Shown: in pieces, positions 9,525-17,962 of the stretch | How the letters are laid out: each line of letters opens with the position of its first letter | How positions within the stretch are numbered: the first letter of the stretch is position 1 | DNA from: an uncultured Pseudoxanthomonas sp. | Lineage (GTDB): Bacteria; Pseudomonadota; Gammaproteobacteria; Xanthomonadales; Xanthomonadaceae | Assembly: GCA_937975725.1 (NCBI GenBank) | Contig: CALJUL010000107.1 | Location: 13,877-77,876, forward strand | Reading direction: 5' to 3' | Length of the DNA: 64,000 nucleotides | The notes under the pieces: model-generated | What the model saw: only the letters and a program-made list of their open reading frames with translations | Database searches by the model: none | What the model was told of the DNA's origin: nothing | Made by a program: the position numbers and the translations under genes

Positions 9525-9535
9525 AGTGGCTCCGC

Positions 9536-9580
9536 CCTGCCCTCACCCCAACTCCTCTCCCGAAGGGAGAGGGACTCAAA
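9536..9580. repeat. Hairpin repeat, right copy (inverted) flanking the DUF559 gene
   Basis: Inverted relative to the copy at 9085-9132: CCTCTCCC (9554-9561), loop GAA, GGGAGAGG (9565-9572), with CCTCACCCCAACT on the outer side. It begins right after the hppD stop codon, so it may act as an RNA hairpin at the 3' end of the hppD transcript. No U-tract follows. Confidence 0.75.
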
Positions 9581-9585
9581 GAGGC

Positions 9586-10683
9586 TTAAAGCACCCCGCG
9601 CCGCATCTGGTCGCGCTCTATGCTCTCGAACAGCGCCTGGAAATTCCCTTCGCCGAAGCCCTCGTTGCCCTTGCGCTGGATGATCTCGAAGAAGATCGGG
9701 CCCAGCGCGTTCTGGGTGAAGATCTGCAGCAGCTTGCGCTGCTTGGTCTCCGGGTCGGCGTCGATCAGGATCTTGTTGCGCGCCAGCCGCGCGACGTCCT
9801 CGCCGTGGTCGGGGATACGCTGGTCGATCACTTCGAAATAGGTGTCCGGCGTATCCAGGAACTCCACGCCCGCCGCGCGCATCCTCTCCACCGTGTCGTA
9901 GATGTCGTCGGTGAAGCAGGCGATGTGCTGGATGCCCTCGCCCTTGTACTGGTCCAGGTACTCGTTGATCTGGCTCTTCGGATCGCTGGATTCGTTGAGC
10001 GGGATGCGCACCATGCCGTCCGGCGCGGTCATCGCCTTGGACAGCAGGCCGGTCTTGGCGCCCTTGATGTCGAAGTAGCGGATCTCGCGGAAGTTGAACA
10101 GCCGTTCGTAGTAGTCCGCCCACTTGGCCATGTTGCCGTGGTACAGGTTGTGCGTCAGGTGGTCGATGAAGGTCAGGCCGAAGCCCTTCGGCATCAGCTC
10201 CACGCCGGGCAGGTATTCGTAGTCCGGGTCGTGGATGGTGCCCTGGTCGTCGTAGCGGTCGACGATGTACAGCATGCAGTCGCCGATGCCCTTGATCACG
10301 GGCGCGGCCACCGCCTTGCTCAGCTCGTCGGCGGCGTCGAAGGACTCGGCACCGTTCTTCAGCGCCTGCATGCGCGCCCACTCGGCCAGCTTGTTGACGC
10401 GGATGGCGAAACCGCAGGCCGAGGGACCGTGCTGCGCGGCGAAGCGCGCGGCGAAGGAATCCGGGTCCTCGTTGATCAGGAAGGTGCAGTCGCCCTGGCG
10501 ATAGGTGCTGATGGGCCGCGTCCGGTGCCGGGCCACCTGCACGAACCCCATCTTTCGGAAATAATCATGCAGGTGCCGGGCCTGGCCCTGGGGGGCGGCG
10601 AACTCGACGAACTCGAAGCCGTCGATGCCCATCGGGTTGTCGAAGGTGGCCGGGCGCATGCCGGGGTCGGGTTGTGCGTTCAT
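9586..10683 (-). CDS. hppD: 4-hydroxyphenylpyruvate dioxygenase
   Basis: 365 residues, full length. Fe(II) enzyme converting 4-hydroxyphenylpyruvate to homogentisate. Two VOC-type halves; metal ligands are expected in F-I-D-H-L-T-H-N (about residue 170), I-Q-H-I-A-C-F-T (about 250) and the C-terminal G-P-I-F-F-E-I-I-Q-R-K-G (about 330), all present. It is upstream of hmgA on the same strand and divergent from a MarR regulator 77 bp away, which probably controls it. Confidence 0.97.
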   Translation of the reverse strand: MNAQPDPGMRPATFDNPMGIDGFEFVEFAAPQGQARHLHDYFRKMGFVQVARHRTRPISTYRQGDCTFLINEDPDSFAARFAAQHGPSACGFAIRVNKLAEWARMQALKNGAESFDAADELSKAVAAPVIKGIGDCMLYIVDRYDDQGTIHDPDYEYLPGVELMPKGFGLTFIDHLTHNLYHGNMAKWADYYERLFNFREIRYFDIKGAKTGLLSKAMTAPDGMVRIPLNESSDPKSQINEYLDQYKGEGIQHIACFTDDIYDTVERMRAAGVEFLDTPDTYFEVIDQRIPDHGEDVARLARNKILIDADPETKQRKLLQIFTQNALGPIFFEIIQRKGNEGFGEGNFQALFESIERDQMRRGVL

Positions 10684-10724
10684 GGGACACCTCGCTAGGC
10701 TTGCAGGAATCTGCGGTATTTATA

Positions 10725-10738
10725 GTTTCAATTGAAAC
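10725..10738. promoter_or_regulatory. Perfect 14-bp palindrome, candidate MarR operator
   Basis: GTTTCAATTGAAAC is a perfect dyad in the 77-bp space between the divergent hppD and marR-family genes. It lies 22 bp before the regulator start and about 40 bp before the hppD start. Size, AT-rich symmetry and position fit a MarR-dimer site controlling both promoters. This is inferred from position; no binding data. Confidence 0.65.
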
Positions 10739-10760
10739 CAACAACAAGTAGCAGCGCAGC

Positions 10761-11243
10761 ATGAGCCAGCCAGCCAACCCCGCAGATGCCTCCGGGCACG
10801 CCGATTTCGACCTCGACCGCCTGTTCTCCTACCGGCTCAGCGTGCTGTCCAACCGCATCAGCGGGGCGATTTCGCGCGAATACCACCGCCGCTTCGGCCT
10901 GGCGATCACCGAATGGCGGGTCATGGCGGTGCTGGGGCGCTTCCCCGGCCTGTCCGCCGGCGAAGTGGCCGCGCGGACCGCGATGGACAAGGTGGCGGTC
11001 AGCCGCGCGGTGGCGCGCCTGCTGGAGCGCGCCCTGATCCAGCGCGAGATCCACGGCGACGACCGCCGCCGCTCGGTGCTGGCCCTGACCGACGAAGGCT
11101 TCCGTGTCTACGACGAGGTCGCCCCGCTGGTGATGGACTACCACACCCGCCTGCTGGAATCCTTCAGCGAAGAGGAACGCGCCCTGCTGGACCGCCTGAT
11201 CGACCGCCTGGCCGACGAAGGCGTGAAGCGCATCGAAGGCTGA
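10761..11243 (+). CDS. MarR-family transcriptional regulator
   Basis: 160 residues with a winged helix-turn-helix at about 35-125: I-T-E-W-R-V-M-A-V-L, then L-S-A-G-E-V-A-A-R-T-A-M-D-K-V-A-V-S-R (helix-turn-helix) and the wing D-D-R-R-R-S-V-L-A-L-T. The layout and divergence from hppD suggest it represses or activates the homogentisate pathway, perhaps sensing an aromatic intermediate; that is inferred from context. Confidence 0.9.
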   Translation: MSQPANPADASGHADFDLDRLFSYRLSVLSNRISGAISREYHRRFGLAITEWRVMAVLGRFPGLSAGEVAARTAMDKVAVSRAVARLLERALIQREIHGDDRRRSVLALTDEGFRVYDEVAPLVMDYHTRLLESFSEEERALLDRLIDRLADEGVKRIEG

Positions 11244-11354
11244 GCCAAGCGCCGAAGCCCGCTCTCGCGGGCGTAAGGCTTTCAGCGCGCGCTTCGGTGC
11301 AAAGGATGCTGTTGCCACAGCACGCGCGTCACCACGCCTTCACCGCGGCCTCTT

Positions 11355-11377
11355 GTAGGAGGGGCTTCAGCCCCGAC
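11355..11377 (+). repeat. GTAG-type REP-like element (GGGGCTTCAGCCCC variant)
   Basis: Starts GTAGGAGGGGCTTCAGCCCC; the GGGGCTTCAGCCCC part is a palindrome. The same variant occurs as an inverted pair inside the E2 gene (18572-18636). GTAG at the 5' end followed by a short palindrome is the form of SMAG-type REPs. Confidence 0.75.
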
Positions 11378-11409
11378 GCCCTCCGACCCGACACCGCGAT
11401 CCCCAAAAA

Positions 11410-11436
11410 CGAACGGCGGCCCAAGGCCGCCGTTCG
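11410..11436 (-). terminator. Rho-independent terminator candidate for the peptide transporter
   Basis: CGAACGGCGGCC and GGCCGCCGTTCG form 12 perfect base pairs with a 3-nt loop. Read on the minus strand the stem is followed by TTTTT (A-run at 11405-11409), so it would end minus-strand transcripts from the POT transporter gene about 185 bp upstream. Confidence 0.7.
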
Positions 11437-11620
11437 CATCCGGAACAAAGATCACGACACGAGCCACAACCACGGCGCGGGATGGCTCCCATGCCGCGGT
11501 CGGAACTGTCCCCCATAGCGCTGGGATGACGACCGTTCCCGCAAAACCACTGGATCCCCGCCTTCGCCGGGATGACGCATCGACAAGCGTGTGCCCACAT
11601 CGTGGGCGCACGCCAATGCG

Positions 11621-13126
11621 TTACTTCACGCCATGCATCAGCTTCTGGATCAGCGGCGCGATCAGGAACAGGAACGCGCCCGGGATCACCAGCGCCCAGA
11701 AGCCGAATGTGTAGCCACTCAACGCCGACTGCACGTTCATGCCACCCTCGCCGCTGACGTGGCTGGCGAAAATACCCGACAGGTTGTTGCCGATAGCCGT
11801 GGATAGGAACCAGCCACCCATGCCGAAGCCGACCAGCCGCACCGGCGCCAGCTTGGTCACCATCGACAGGCCGATGGGCGACAGGCAGAGCTCGCCGACC
11901 GACTGGATGACATAGACCATGAACAGCGTCCAGAACGGGATCTTCAGTGTCTGCGGATCCACGAGGCTGGACAGCGCGAACATCAGCAGCAGGAAGGCCA
12001 GGCCGTTGAAGATCAGGCCCAGGCCGAACTTGCGCGGGATCGACGGGTTCTTGCTGCCCATCTTCACCCACAGCCACGCCAGCACCGGCGCCAGCGTGAT
12101 GATCGCCAGCGAGTTGACCGACTGAAACCAACCCACTGGGAAGATCCAGCCACCGAAGTCGCGATCGACGATGTTCTGCGCCAGGAAGTTGAACGAACTA
12201 CCTGCCTGCTCGAAGAAGCACCAGAACAGCACGTTGAAGACAAAGATGATCAGCATGGCGATGGCCATGTCGCGCCGAATCGCACCGTCCTTGAAGCCTT
12301 CCTTGAGGATCAGCGCGCACAACCCGACGAACAGCACCGTCAGGATCCACTGCAGCGCGCCGGCGCCGATCGACAGCAAGAAGTAGATCACCGGAATGGC
12401 GGCGATGGCGCAGACCGCCGTCACCAGCACACGGCCGGTGCCCTCTGCGCCTTCCAGCGGCCGGCCGATGCCCTGCAACTGGCGGCGGCCGAACCAGAAC
12501 CACACCAGGCTGATCAGCATGCCGATGCCGGAGACCAGGAACACCACCTTGTAGGCCGGCATCTGCGGCGTACCGCCCATCACGCGCTCAGCGAGGATGC
12601 CGGTCAGCCACGGCGCGATCATCGCGCCGAGGTTGATGCCCATGTAGAAGAGGGTGAAGCCAGAATCGCGGCGCCCATCGCTGGTGGCGTACAGCTTGCC
12701 TACCATCGTCGAGATGTTCGGCTTGAACAGGCCGTTGCCGGCGATCACCGTCGCTAGGCCTAGCCGGAACAGATGCTCGTTCGGCAGCATGATCAGGAAC
12801 AGTCCCACGGCCATGATCACCGCGCCGAGCAGGATCGAACGCTGGTAACCGATCACCCGGTCGGCCACATAGCCGCCGAACAGCGCCGCCGCATACACCA
12901 GCGCCAGGTAGGCGCCGTACAGCCGGCTGGCCGGCGCCTCGCCGGCACTGTCGCCGCCGTAGAACTGGGCGACGATGTACAGGGCCAGCGCCCAGCGCAT
13001 GCCGTAGAACGCGAAGCGCTCCCAGAACTCGGTCATGAACAGCATCCACAGGGGACGCGGATGTCCCAGTATCTGCTTGAATTCCGGTATCCGTTCCGGC
13101 GTTGGCGTATCGACGGCTCCGCTCAT
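11621..13126 (-). CDS. POT/PTR-family proton-dependent peptide transporter
   Basis: 501 residues, 12-14 membrane segments. The N-terminal F-W-E-R-F-A-F-Y-G-M-R (residues 35-45) contains the E-x-x-E-R/F-Y-G proton-coupling signature of POT transporters, and F-Y-M-G-I-N-L-G-A-M (about 175) is the second conserved motif. It imports di- or tripeptides with protons across the inner membrane. Single gene with its own terminator downstream. Confidence 0.93.
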   Translation of the reverse strand: MSGAVDTPTPERIPEFKQILGHPRPLWMLFMTEFWERFAFYGMRWALALYIVAQFYGGDSAGEAPASRLYGAYLALVYAAALFGGYVADRVIGYQRSILLGAVIMAVGLFLIMLPNEHLFRLGLATVIAGNGLFKPNISTMVGKLYATSDGRRDSGFTLFYMGINLGAMIAPWLTGILAERVMGGTPQMPAYKVVFLVSGIGMLISLVWFWFGRRQLQGIGRPLEGAEGTGRVLVTAVCAIAAIPVIYFLLSIGAGALQWILTVLFVGLCALILKEGFKDGAIRRDMAIAMLIIFVFNVLFWCFFEQAGSSFNFLAQNIVDRDFGGWIFPVGWFQSVNSLAIITLAPVLAWLWVKMGSKNPSIPRKFGLGLIFNGLAFLLLMFALSSLVDPQTLKIPFWTLFMVYVIQSVGELCLSPIGLSMVTKLAPVRLVGFGMGGWFLSTAIGNNLSGIFASHVSGEGGMNVQSALSGYTFGFWALVIPGAFLFLIAPLIQKLMHGVK

Positions 13127-13337
13127 GCGGGCTCCCCCTAGAAAGTGGTTCAGGAATTCGGTTTCCCGCGCAACCAGCGCGGAACGCGCGAGGATTACCG
13201 ACCCGGCCGGCGCGCGTCAAATCCCGGCGACGGACGCACGGGGCGGCTGGCCTGCCGTATTCAGCAAGGCAAGATGCTGATTTCCCAAAGATTCCCGGCC
13301 TACGAGGACCGGTTTCCGGCCGACCAGCGGGACCGCC

Positions 13338-13976
13338 TCAGTGCGGCCGCAGGTAGCGCGTGTCGTCGAACGTGCTGCACCACTGCGGCCGGTAGACCAC
13401 CACCAGCGCCATCGCGCCGCCGGACATGAACGCCTCGCCGAACATCATCAGCGGCGTGGCCAGCAGGTAGAACGGCGCGCCCGCCAGCCCCAGCCAGGCC
13501 GCGCCCGCGTACTTCAGCAGGTTGCACGCGGCGATCGCCAGCGCGCCGCCCACGAAGCCCTGCGCCAGCACGTACACGAACAGGTTGGGCGGCAGCCGCC
13601 GTTCGCAGAACCGCGACCAGGCCCAGCCCGCCGCCACCGGCAGGGCCCCGGTAGCGAGGAAGTCCGGCCCCGGCCCCAGCCAGGCGTAGCCGAATGGCCA
13701 GGCCACCAGCGACACCACCGCCAGCGCGCACAGGGCGAACGCCGGGCCGAACATCAGCGTGGCGACCATCGCGCCGACGAAGTTCAGTTGCACCCCGGCC
13801 AGCCCGTGGGTGTTGAACACCCGCAGCAGCACCAGCGCCATGGTCGCCATGCCCAGCACCCGCTGCGCCTCGGCATCGCCCTGCACCTTGTGCCATGGCA
13901 GGCGCCGCGCCGCGATGGCCAGCAACGCCAGCGCCGCCGCGGACGCACTCCACTGCACGGCGGCCGTGGCGTCCAC
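13338..13976 (-). CDS. CbiM-like/ECF-type membrane protein (COG3235 group)
   Basis: 212 residues, about six hydrophobic segments. It resembles the CbiM-like permease component of energy-coupling-factor systems, with N-F-V-G-A-M-V-A-T-L-M-F-G-P near residue 66-79. There is no ATPase or partner component nearby, so the substrate and even transport function are uncertain. It lies 6 bp after kynA on the same strand and may be cotranscribed. Confidence 0.7.
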   Translation of the reverse strand: MDATAAVQWSASAAALALLAIAARRLPWHKVQGDAEAQRVLGMATMALVLLRVFNTHGLAGVQLNFVGAMVATLMFGPAFALCALAVVSLVAWPFGYAWLGPGPDFLATGALPVAAGWAWSRFCERRLPPNLFVYVLAQGFVGGALAIAACNLLKYAGAAWLGLAGAPFYLLATPLMMFGEAFMSGGAMALVVVYRPQWCSTFDDTRYLRPH

Positions 13977-13982
13977 GCCGGC

Positions 13983-14843
13983 TCAGCGCCCCGGACCGAT
14001 CGAGGTCCGCACGTCGAACAGCTCCGGGAAGAAGGTCAACTCCAGCGCCTGCCTCAGAAAGCCCACGCCGCTGGAGCCGCCGGTGCCGCGTTTGAAGCCG
14101 ATGATGCGCATGACCGTGCGCATGTGGCGGAAGCGCCACAACTGGAACTGCGTCTCCAGGTCCACCAGGTCCTCGCACAGCGAGTATTCCCGCCAGTAGC
14201 GGTCGGTGTCCTCGTAGACGGCCTCGAACACCGGCAGCAGCGCCGCGTCGGCCGCATGCGCCTGCCGCCAGTCGCGCCGCAGGTGCTCGGCCGGCACCGC
14301 ATGGCCCCAGCGCGCCAAGTACATCAGGAACTCGTCGTACAGGCTGGCTGCCTCCAGCACCGCCTCCAAGCCGGCGTGCGCCTCGGCGTCGTGGGCGAAC
14401 ACCTTGAGCATGGCCGCGTTCTTGTTGCCCAGCATGAACTCGATGGTGCGGTACTGCAGCGACTGGAAGCCGGAGGACGGCCCCAGCAGGTCGCGGAAAC
14501 CCATGTACTCCGACGGCGTCAGCGTCTCCAGCACCGACCATTGCTCGGTCAACTGGCGCAGCACCTGCTTGGCCCGCGCCAGTACCTTGCGGCACTGCCA
14601 GACCTGGTCGCGCTGGAGGAAGCCGATGGCCGCGCGCAGCTCGTGGATCATCAGCTTCAGCCACAGCTCGGACACCTGGTGCTGGACGATGAACAGCATC
14701 TCGTCGTGGTGCGGCGGGTCCGACACCGGGTGCTGCGCCGACAACAACTGTTCCAGGTGCAGGTAGCCACCGTAGCTCATGCGGCCGGTCAGGTCGGTGT
14801 GGATGCCCGCCTCCAGCGGGCGCTCGTTCTTCTCTACGGACAT
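13983..14843 (-). CDS. kynA: Tryptophan 2,3-dioxygenase
   Basis: 286 residues, full length. Heme enzyme for the first step of the kynurenine pathway (L-tryptophan to N-formylkynurenine). Y-G-G-Y-L-H-L-E-Q-L-L (24-34), D-E-M-L-F-I-V-Q-H-Q-V-x-E-L-W (47-61) and P-S-x-Y-M-G-F-R-D are signature stretches; W-R-F-R-H-M-R-T-V-M-R-I-I-G near the C-terminus contains the proximal heme histidine. No other kynurenine genes are in the window. Confidence 0.96.
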   Translation of the reverse strand: MSVEKNERPLEAGIHTDLTGRMSYGGYLHLEQLLSAQHPVSDPPHHDEMLFIVQHQVSELWLKLMIHELRAAIGFLQRDQVWQCRKVLARAKQVLRQLTEQWSVLETLTPSEYMGFRDLLGPSSGFQSLQYRTIEFMLGNKNAAMLKVFAHDAEAHAGLEAVLEAASLYDEFLMYLARWGHAVPAEHLRRDWRQAHAADAALLPVFEAVYEDTDRYWREYSLCEDLVDLETQFQLWRFRHMRTVMRIIGFKRGTGGSSGVGFLRQALELTFFPELFDVRTSIGPGR

Positions 14844-15234
14844 CCGTCTTCAACGCGCGGCGCTGCCGGGGCAGCCAGGCCCATCAGGGTACCCGATGCG
14901 CCATGCGGCCCTGCCGGCAACCGCCGGTCCGCGCGCGCTGGCCGAACTTCCGCGCCGGCATGCGGTCGAGGAAAGCGGCCCATGCACGCCTGCAATGCGC
15001 GCCGGGCCGCATACTGTCCGCGCAGCCAGCGGTGCCCCGCGCATCGTCCGCCCACGCGGCGATGCCCGCGTGACACCGCACGCCACTCCGGCAAGCGTCT
15101 GTTCCGGCAGCGTTTTCCGGCATCGCGGCGCGTTCTTCCGCCGTCGTGTTGCTGCATTGCACGACGGCAGTGGTGCCCGCACTGCCTATGATTGCATCTG
15201 AAACCAATTCAGCGGATACGAGCGAAACGTCCCG
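14844..15234. other. 391-bp divergent intergenic region, no gene seen
   Basis: Separates the divergent kynA and the keto acid dehydrogenase operon, so it must hold both promoters. A TATGAT hexamer at 15187-15192 is a possible -10 for the plus-strand operon, but I cannot find a -35 at proper spacing. No RNA gene, repeat or clear operator. Confidence 0.35.
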
Positions 15235-16320
15235 ATGACCATCGCCGCAAGCTTCGAGATCGAATACCTGCAATACCTCGGCCCGGACGGCATGCTGGTG
15301 CGCGACGACCTGCCCGAGCCCGGGCGCGACGTGCCGCGCCTGCGCGAACTGTTCCGGCAGATGCTGTTCGTGCGCACCTTCGACGCCAAGGCCATCGCCC
15401 TGCAGCGCACCGGCAAGCTGGGCACCTATGCCAGTTGCTTGGGCCACGAGGCCACCCACGTCGGCATCGGCGCCTCCATGCGGGCCGGCGACGTGTACGC
15501 GCCCAGCTACCGCGAATACGGCACCATGTTCATGCGCGGCGTGCGCCCGCGCGACGTGCTGTTGTACTGGGGCGGCGACGAGCGCGGCAGCGACTACGAC
15601 CGCGGCAGCGACGCCCGCAACGATTTCCCCTTCTGCGTGCCCATCTCCACCCAGTGCCTGCACGCCGCCGGCGCCGCGCTGTCGTTCAAGCTGCGCAGGC
15701 AGCCGCACATCGCCGTCAGCACCTGCGGCGACGGCGGTTCGTCGAAGACCGATTTCTACGCCGCGCTCAATTCCGCCGGCGCCTACGAACTGCCGCTGGT
15801 GCTGGGCGTGATCAACAACGGCTGGGCCATCTCGGTGCCGCGCAGCGCGCAGACCGGCGCGCAGACGCTGGCGCAGAAGGGTCTGGCCGGCGGCCTGCAC
15901 TGCCTGCAGGTGGACGGCAACGACCTGATCGCCGTGCTGGAAGGCATGCGCCGCGCCGCCGAACGCGCGCGCAAGGGCCAGGGCGGCACCGTGATCGAAT
16001 TCGTCACCTACCGCCTGTCCGACCACACCACCGCCGACGACGCCCGCCGCTACCGCGACGACGCCGAGGTCAAGGCCGGCTGGGAACGCGAGCCGCTGAC
16101 CCGCCTGCGCACCTGGCTGACCGCGCAGGGCGCCTGGAGCGAGGCCGAGGAAGCCGCGTGGAAGGAGGAATGCGGCGCGCGCGTGGACGAGGAGGTCAAC
16201 GTCTACCTCAACACCCCGGTGCAGCCGGTCGAGGCGATGTTCGATTACCTGTATGCCGATCCGCCGCCGGACCTGCTGGCCCAGCGCGCCGCCGCCCTCG
16301 CCGCGGAGGGCCGTCCATGA
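15235..16320 (+). CDS. Branched-chain alpha-keto acid (or pyruvate-type) dehydrogenase E1 alpha
   Basis: 361 residues, thiamine-diphosphate-dependent E1 alpha. The ThDP/Mg motif is seen as C-G-D-G-G-S-S-K-T-D-F (about 163-173) followed by N-N-G-W-A-I-S about 30 residues on, as usual. G-H-E-A-T-H-V-G-I-G and A-P-S-Y-R-E-Y-G-T fit the keto acid dehydrogenase family. It forms the alpha2beta2 E1 with the next gene. Branched-chain substrates are favoured by the family resemblance, but pyruvate or acetoin cannot be excluded. Confidence 0.9.
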   Translation: MTIAASFEIEYLQYLGPDGMLVRDDLPEPGRDVPRLRELFRQMLFVRTFDAKAIALQRTGKLGTYASCLGHEATHVGIGASMRAGDVYAPSYREYGTMFMRGVRPRDVLLYWGGDERGSDYDRGSDARNDFPFCVPISTQCLHAAGAALSFKLRRQPHIAVSTCGDGGSSKTDFYAALNSAGAYELPLVLGVINNGWAISVPRSAQTGAQTLAQKGLAGGLHCLQVDGNDLIAVLEGMRRAAERARKGQGGTVIEFVTYRLSDHTTADDARRYRDDAEVKAGWEREPLTRLRTWLTAQGAWSEAEEAAWKEECGARVDEEVNVYLNTPVQPVEAMFDYLYADPPPDLLAQRAAALAAEGRP

Positions 16321-17372
16321 GCACCGTGATGAAACCGGAAAACAAGACCGTGGGAGCGACGTCAGTCGCGAAACCCGAAGCCGCGGCAACACCCACCGCC
16401 ATCACCCTGATCGAAGCCATCACCCAGGCGCTGGCCTGGGAGATCGCGCACGACGAATCGGTCATCGTGCTGGGTGAGGACGTGGGCGTGAACGGCGGCG
16501 TGTTCCGCGCCACCGCCGGCCTGCAGCAGAAGTTCGGCCCCGAGCGCGTGCTGGACACGCCGCTGGACGAGACCACCATCGCCGGCCTGACCGTCGGCCT
16601 GGCCGCGCAGGGCATGAAGCCGGTGGCCGAGGCGCAGTTCGACGGCTTCGTCTACCCCATGATGGACCACATCGTCTGCCACGCCGCGCGCCTGCGCAAC
16701 CGCACGCGCGGCCGCCTGCATTGCCCGATGGTGCTGCGCGTGCCGTGGGGCGGCGGCATCCGCGCGCCGGAACACCACAGCGAGGCCAACGAGGCCATCT
16801 TCACCAACGTGCCCGGCCTGCGCGTGGTCATGCCGTCCAGCCCGCAGCGTGCCTACGGCCTGTTGCTGGCGGCGATCCGCGACCCGGACCCGGTCATCTA
16901 CATGGAGCCCAAGCGCATCTACCGCCAGTACAAGGAAGTGGTCGCCGACGACGGCGACGCGCTGCCGCTGGACGTGTGCTTCGTACTGCGCGACGGCACC
17001 GACGTGACCCTTGTGAGTTGGGGCGCGCAGGTGAAGGAAGCGCTGGAAGCGGCCGACAGGCTGGCCGGCGAAGGCATCAGCGCCGAGGTCATCGACGTGG
17101 CCACGCTCAAGCCGCTGGACTTCGACACCATCGCCGAATCCGTCGCCAGGACCGGCCGCTGCGTGATCGTGCACGAAGCGCCGCGCACCGCGGGCTTCGG
17201 CGCCGAGATCGCCGCGCGCCTGGCCGAGCAGTCCATGTACGACCTGCGGGCGCCGGTCGAGCGCGTCACCGGCTACGACACCCACATCCCGCTGTTCCGC
17301 CTGGAAATGAAGTACCTGCCCAGCGTCGACAAGATCGTCGCCGCAGCCAAGCGGGCGATGGCGAACGGCTAG
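16317..17372 (+). CDS. Alpha-keto acid dehydrogenase E1 beta
   Basis: 351 residues; ATG overlaps the E1 alpha stop as ATGA. Transketolase pyrimidine-binding domain from about residue 27 (L-G-E-D-V-G-V-N-G-G-V-F-R-A-T) and C-terminal transketolase domain (about 215 on). Odd feature: residues 12-18 (V-G-A-T-S-V-A) are encoded by a GTAG-like REP half element (16350-16371, GTGGGAGCGACGTCAGTCGC), lying in a non-conserved N-terminal extension ahead of the domain. The REP-like sequence keeps the frame open. Confidence 0.93.
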   Translation: MSTVMKPENKTVGATSVAKPEAAATPTAITLIEAITQALAWEIAHDESVIVLGEDVGVNGGVFRATAGLQQKFGPERVLDTPLDETTIAGLTVGLAAQGMKPVAEAQFDGFVYPMMDHIVCHAARLRNRTRGRLHCPMVLRVPWGGGIRAPEHHSEANEAIFTNVPGLRVVMPSSPQRAYGLLLAAIRDPDPVIYMEPKRIYRQYKEVVADDGDALPLDVCFVLRDGTDVTLVSWGAQVKEALEAADRLAGEGISAEVIDVATLKPLDFDTIAESVARTGRCVIVHEAPRTAGFGAEIAARLAEQSMYDLRAPVERVTGYDTHIPLFRLEMKYLPSVDKIVAAAKRAMANG

Positions 17373-17521
17373 GACGGCCGCCGTGCCGCCGGACAGGACC
17401 CCGCGCGCCTGCGTGCGGGGCGCACAAGCAACGAGGTAGCCGTGTCGAAGAAGCATGCCCGCGCGACGCCGCCGCATTCCGCACGCCCCGGCGCTATCCG
17501 CCGCGGCGCCGGCAGGCCGTG

Positions 17522-17869
17522 ATGCTGCGCGCACGCGTCGCCGCCGCGCATCGTGCGCCGGAGCGGCCGGCCATCCGGGTGACGATTGGCGACCGCGTGA
17601 CCCTGGGCGAGCGCGATACCGACTGGCCGCAGTTCGTCTGGGCCATGCTGGCCAGCGGGCTGGGCGGCTGGATCCCGGCGGCGATGTTCGACGCCGAGCG
17701 CGGCCCGGCCCGGGCGCTGGACGACTACGACACGCGCGAACTGGATGCCGGGGAGGGCGAACTCCTCGTCCTCCACCACGAGACCGCATCCTGGTGGTGG
17801 GCGCAGGACGCACGGGGCCGCACCGGCTGGATTCCCGCGCGCAACATCGAGATCATCGACGGGCGCTGA
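17522..17869 (+). CDS. Tandem SH3-domain protein in the dehydrogenase operon
   Basis: 115 residues. Two SH3-like units are visible: about 18-57 (V-T-I-G-D-R-V-T-L-G-E-R … G-G-W-I-P-A-A-M-F) and about 65-112 (A-L-D-D-Y-D … W-W-W-A-Q-D … T-G-W-I-P-A-R-N-I). Each ends in G-W-I-P-A. No signal peptide, so cytoplasmic. GTG at 17519 is an alternative start. It sits between E1 beta and E2, suggesting a scaffold or regulatory partner of the complex; this role is inferred. Confidence 0.8.
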   Translation: MLRARVAAAHRAPERPAIRVTIGDRVTLGERDTDWPQFVWAMLASGLGGWIPAAMFDAERGPARALDDYDTRELDAGEGELLVLHHETASWWWAQDARGRTGWIPARNIEIIDGR

Positions 17870-17962
17870 TTCCACCCATGACGCCTGGCCGCACCGGACA
17901 CTTCCTCCGGGCCGGCCCGGCCCACGAAAACGCAACGAACGGATACAGAGCAGGAACCGAGC

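Larger units (their letters stand above)
11244..11620. other. 377-bp intergenic region with REP-like and other repeats
   Basis: It holds a GTAG-type REP-like half element (11355-11377), a 12-bp-arm hairpin (11410-11436), and near 11550-11575 a copy of the widespread repeat with the core GGATCCCCGCCTTCGCCGGG. No convincing gene. Confidence 0.6.
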
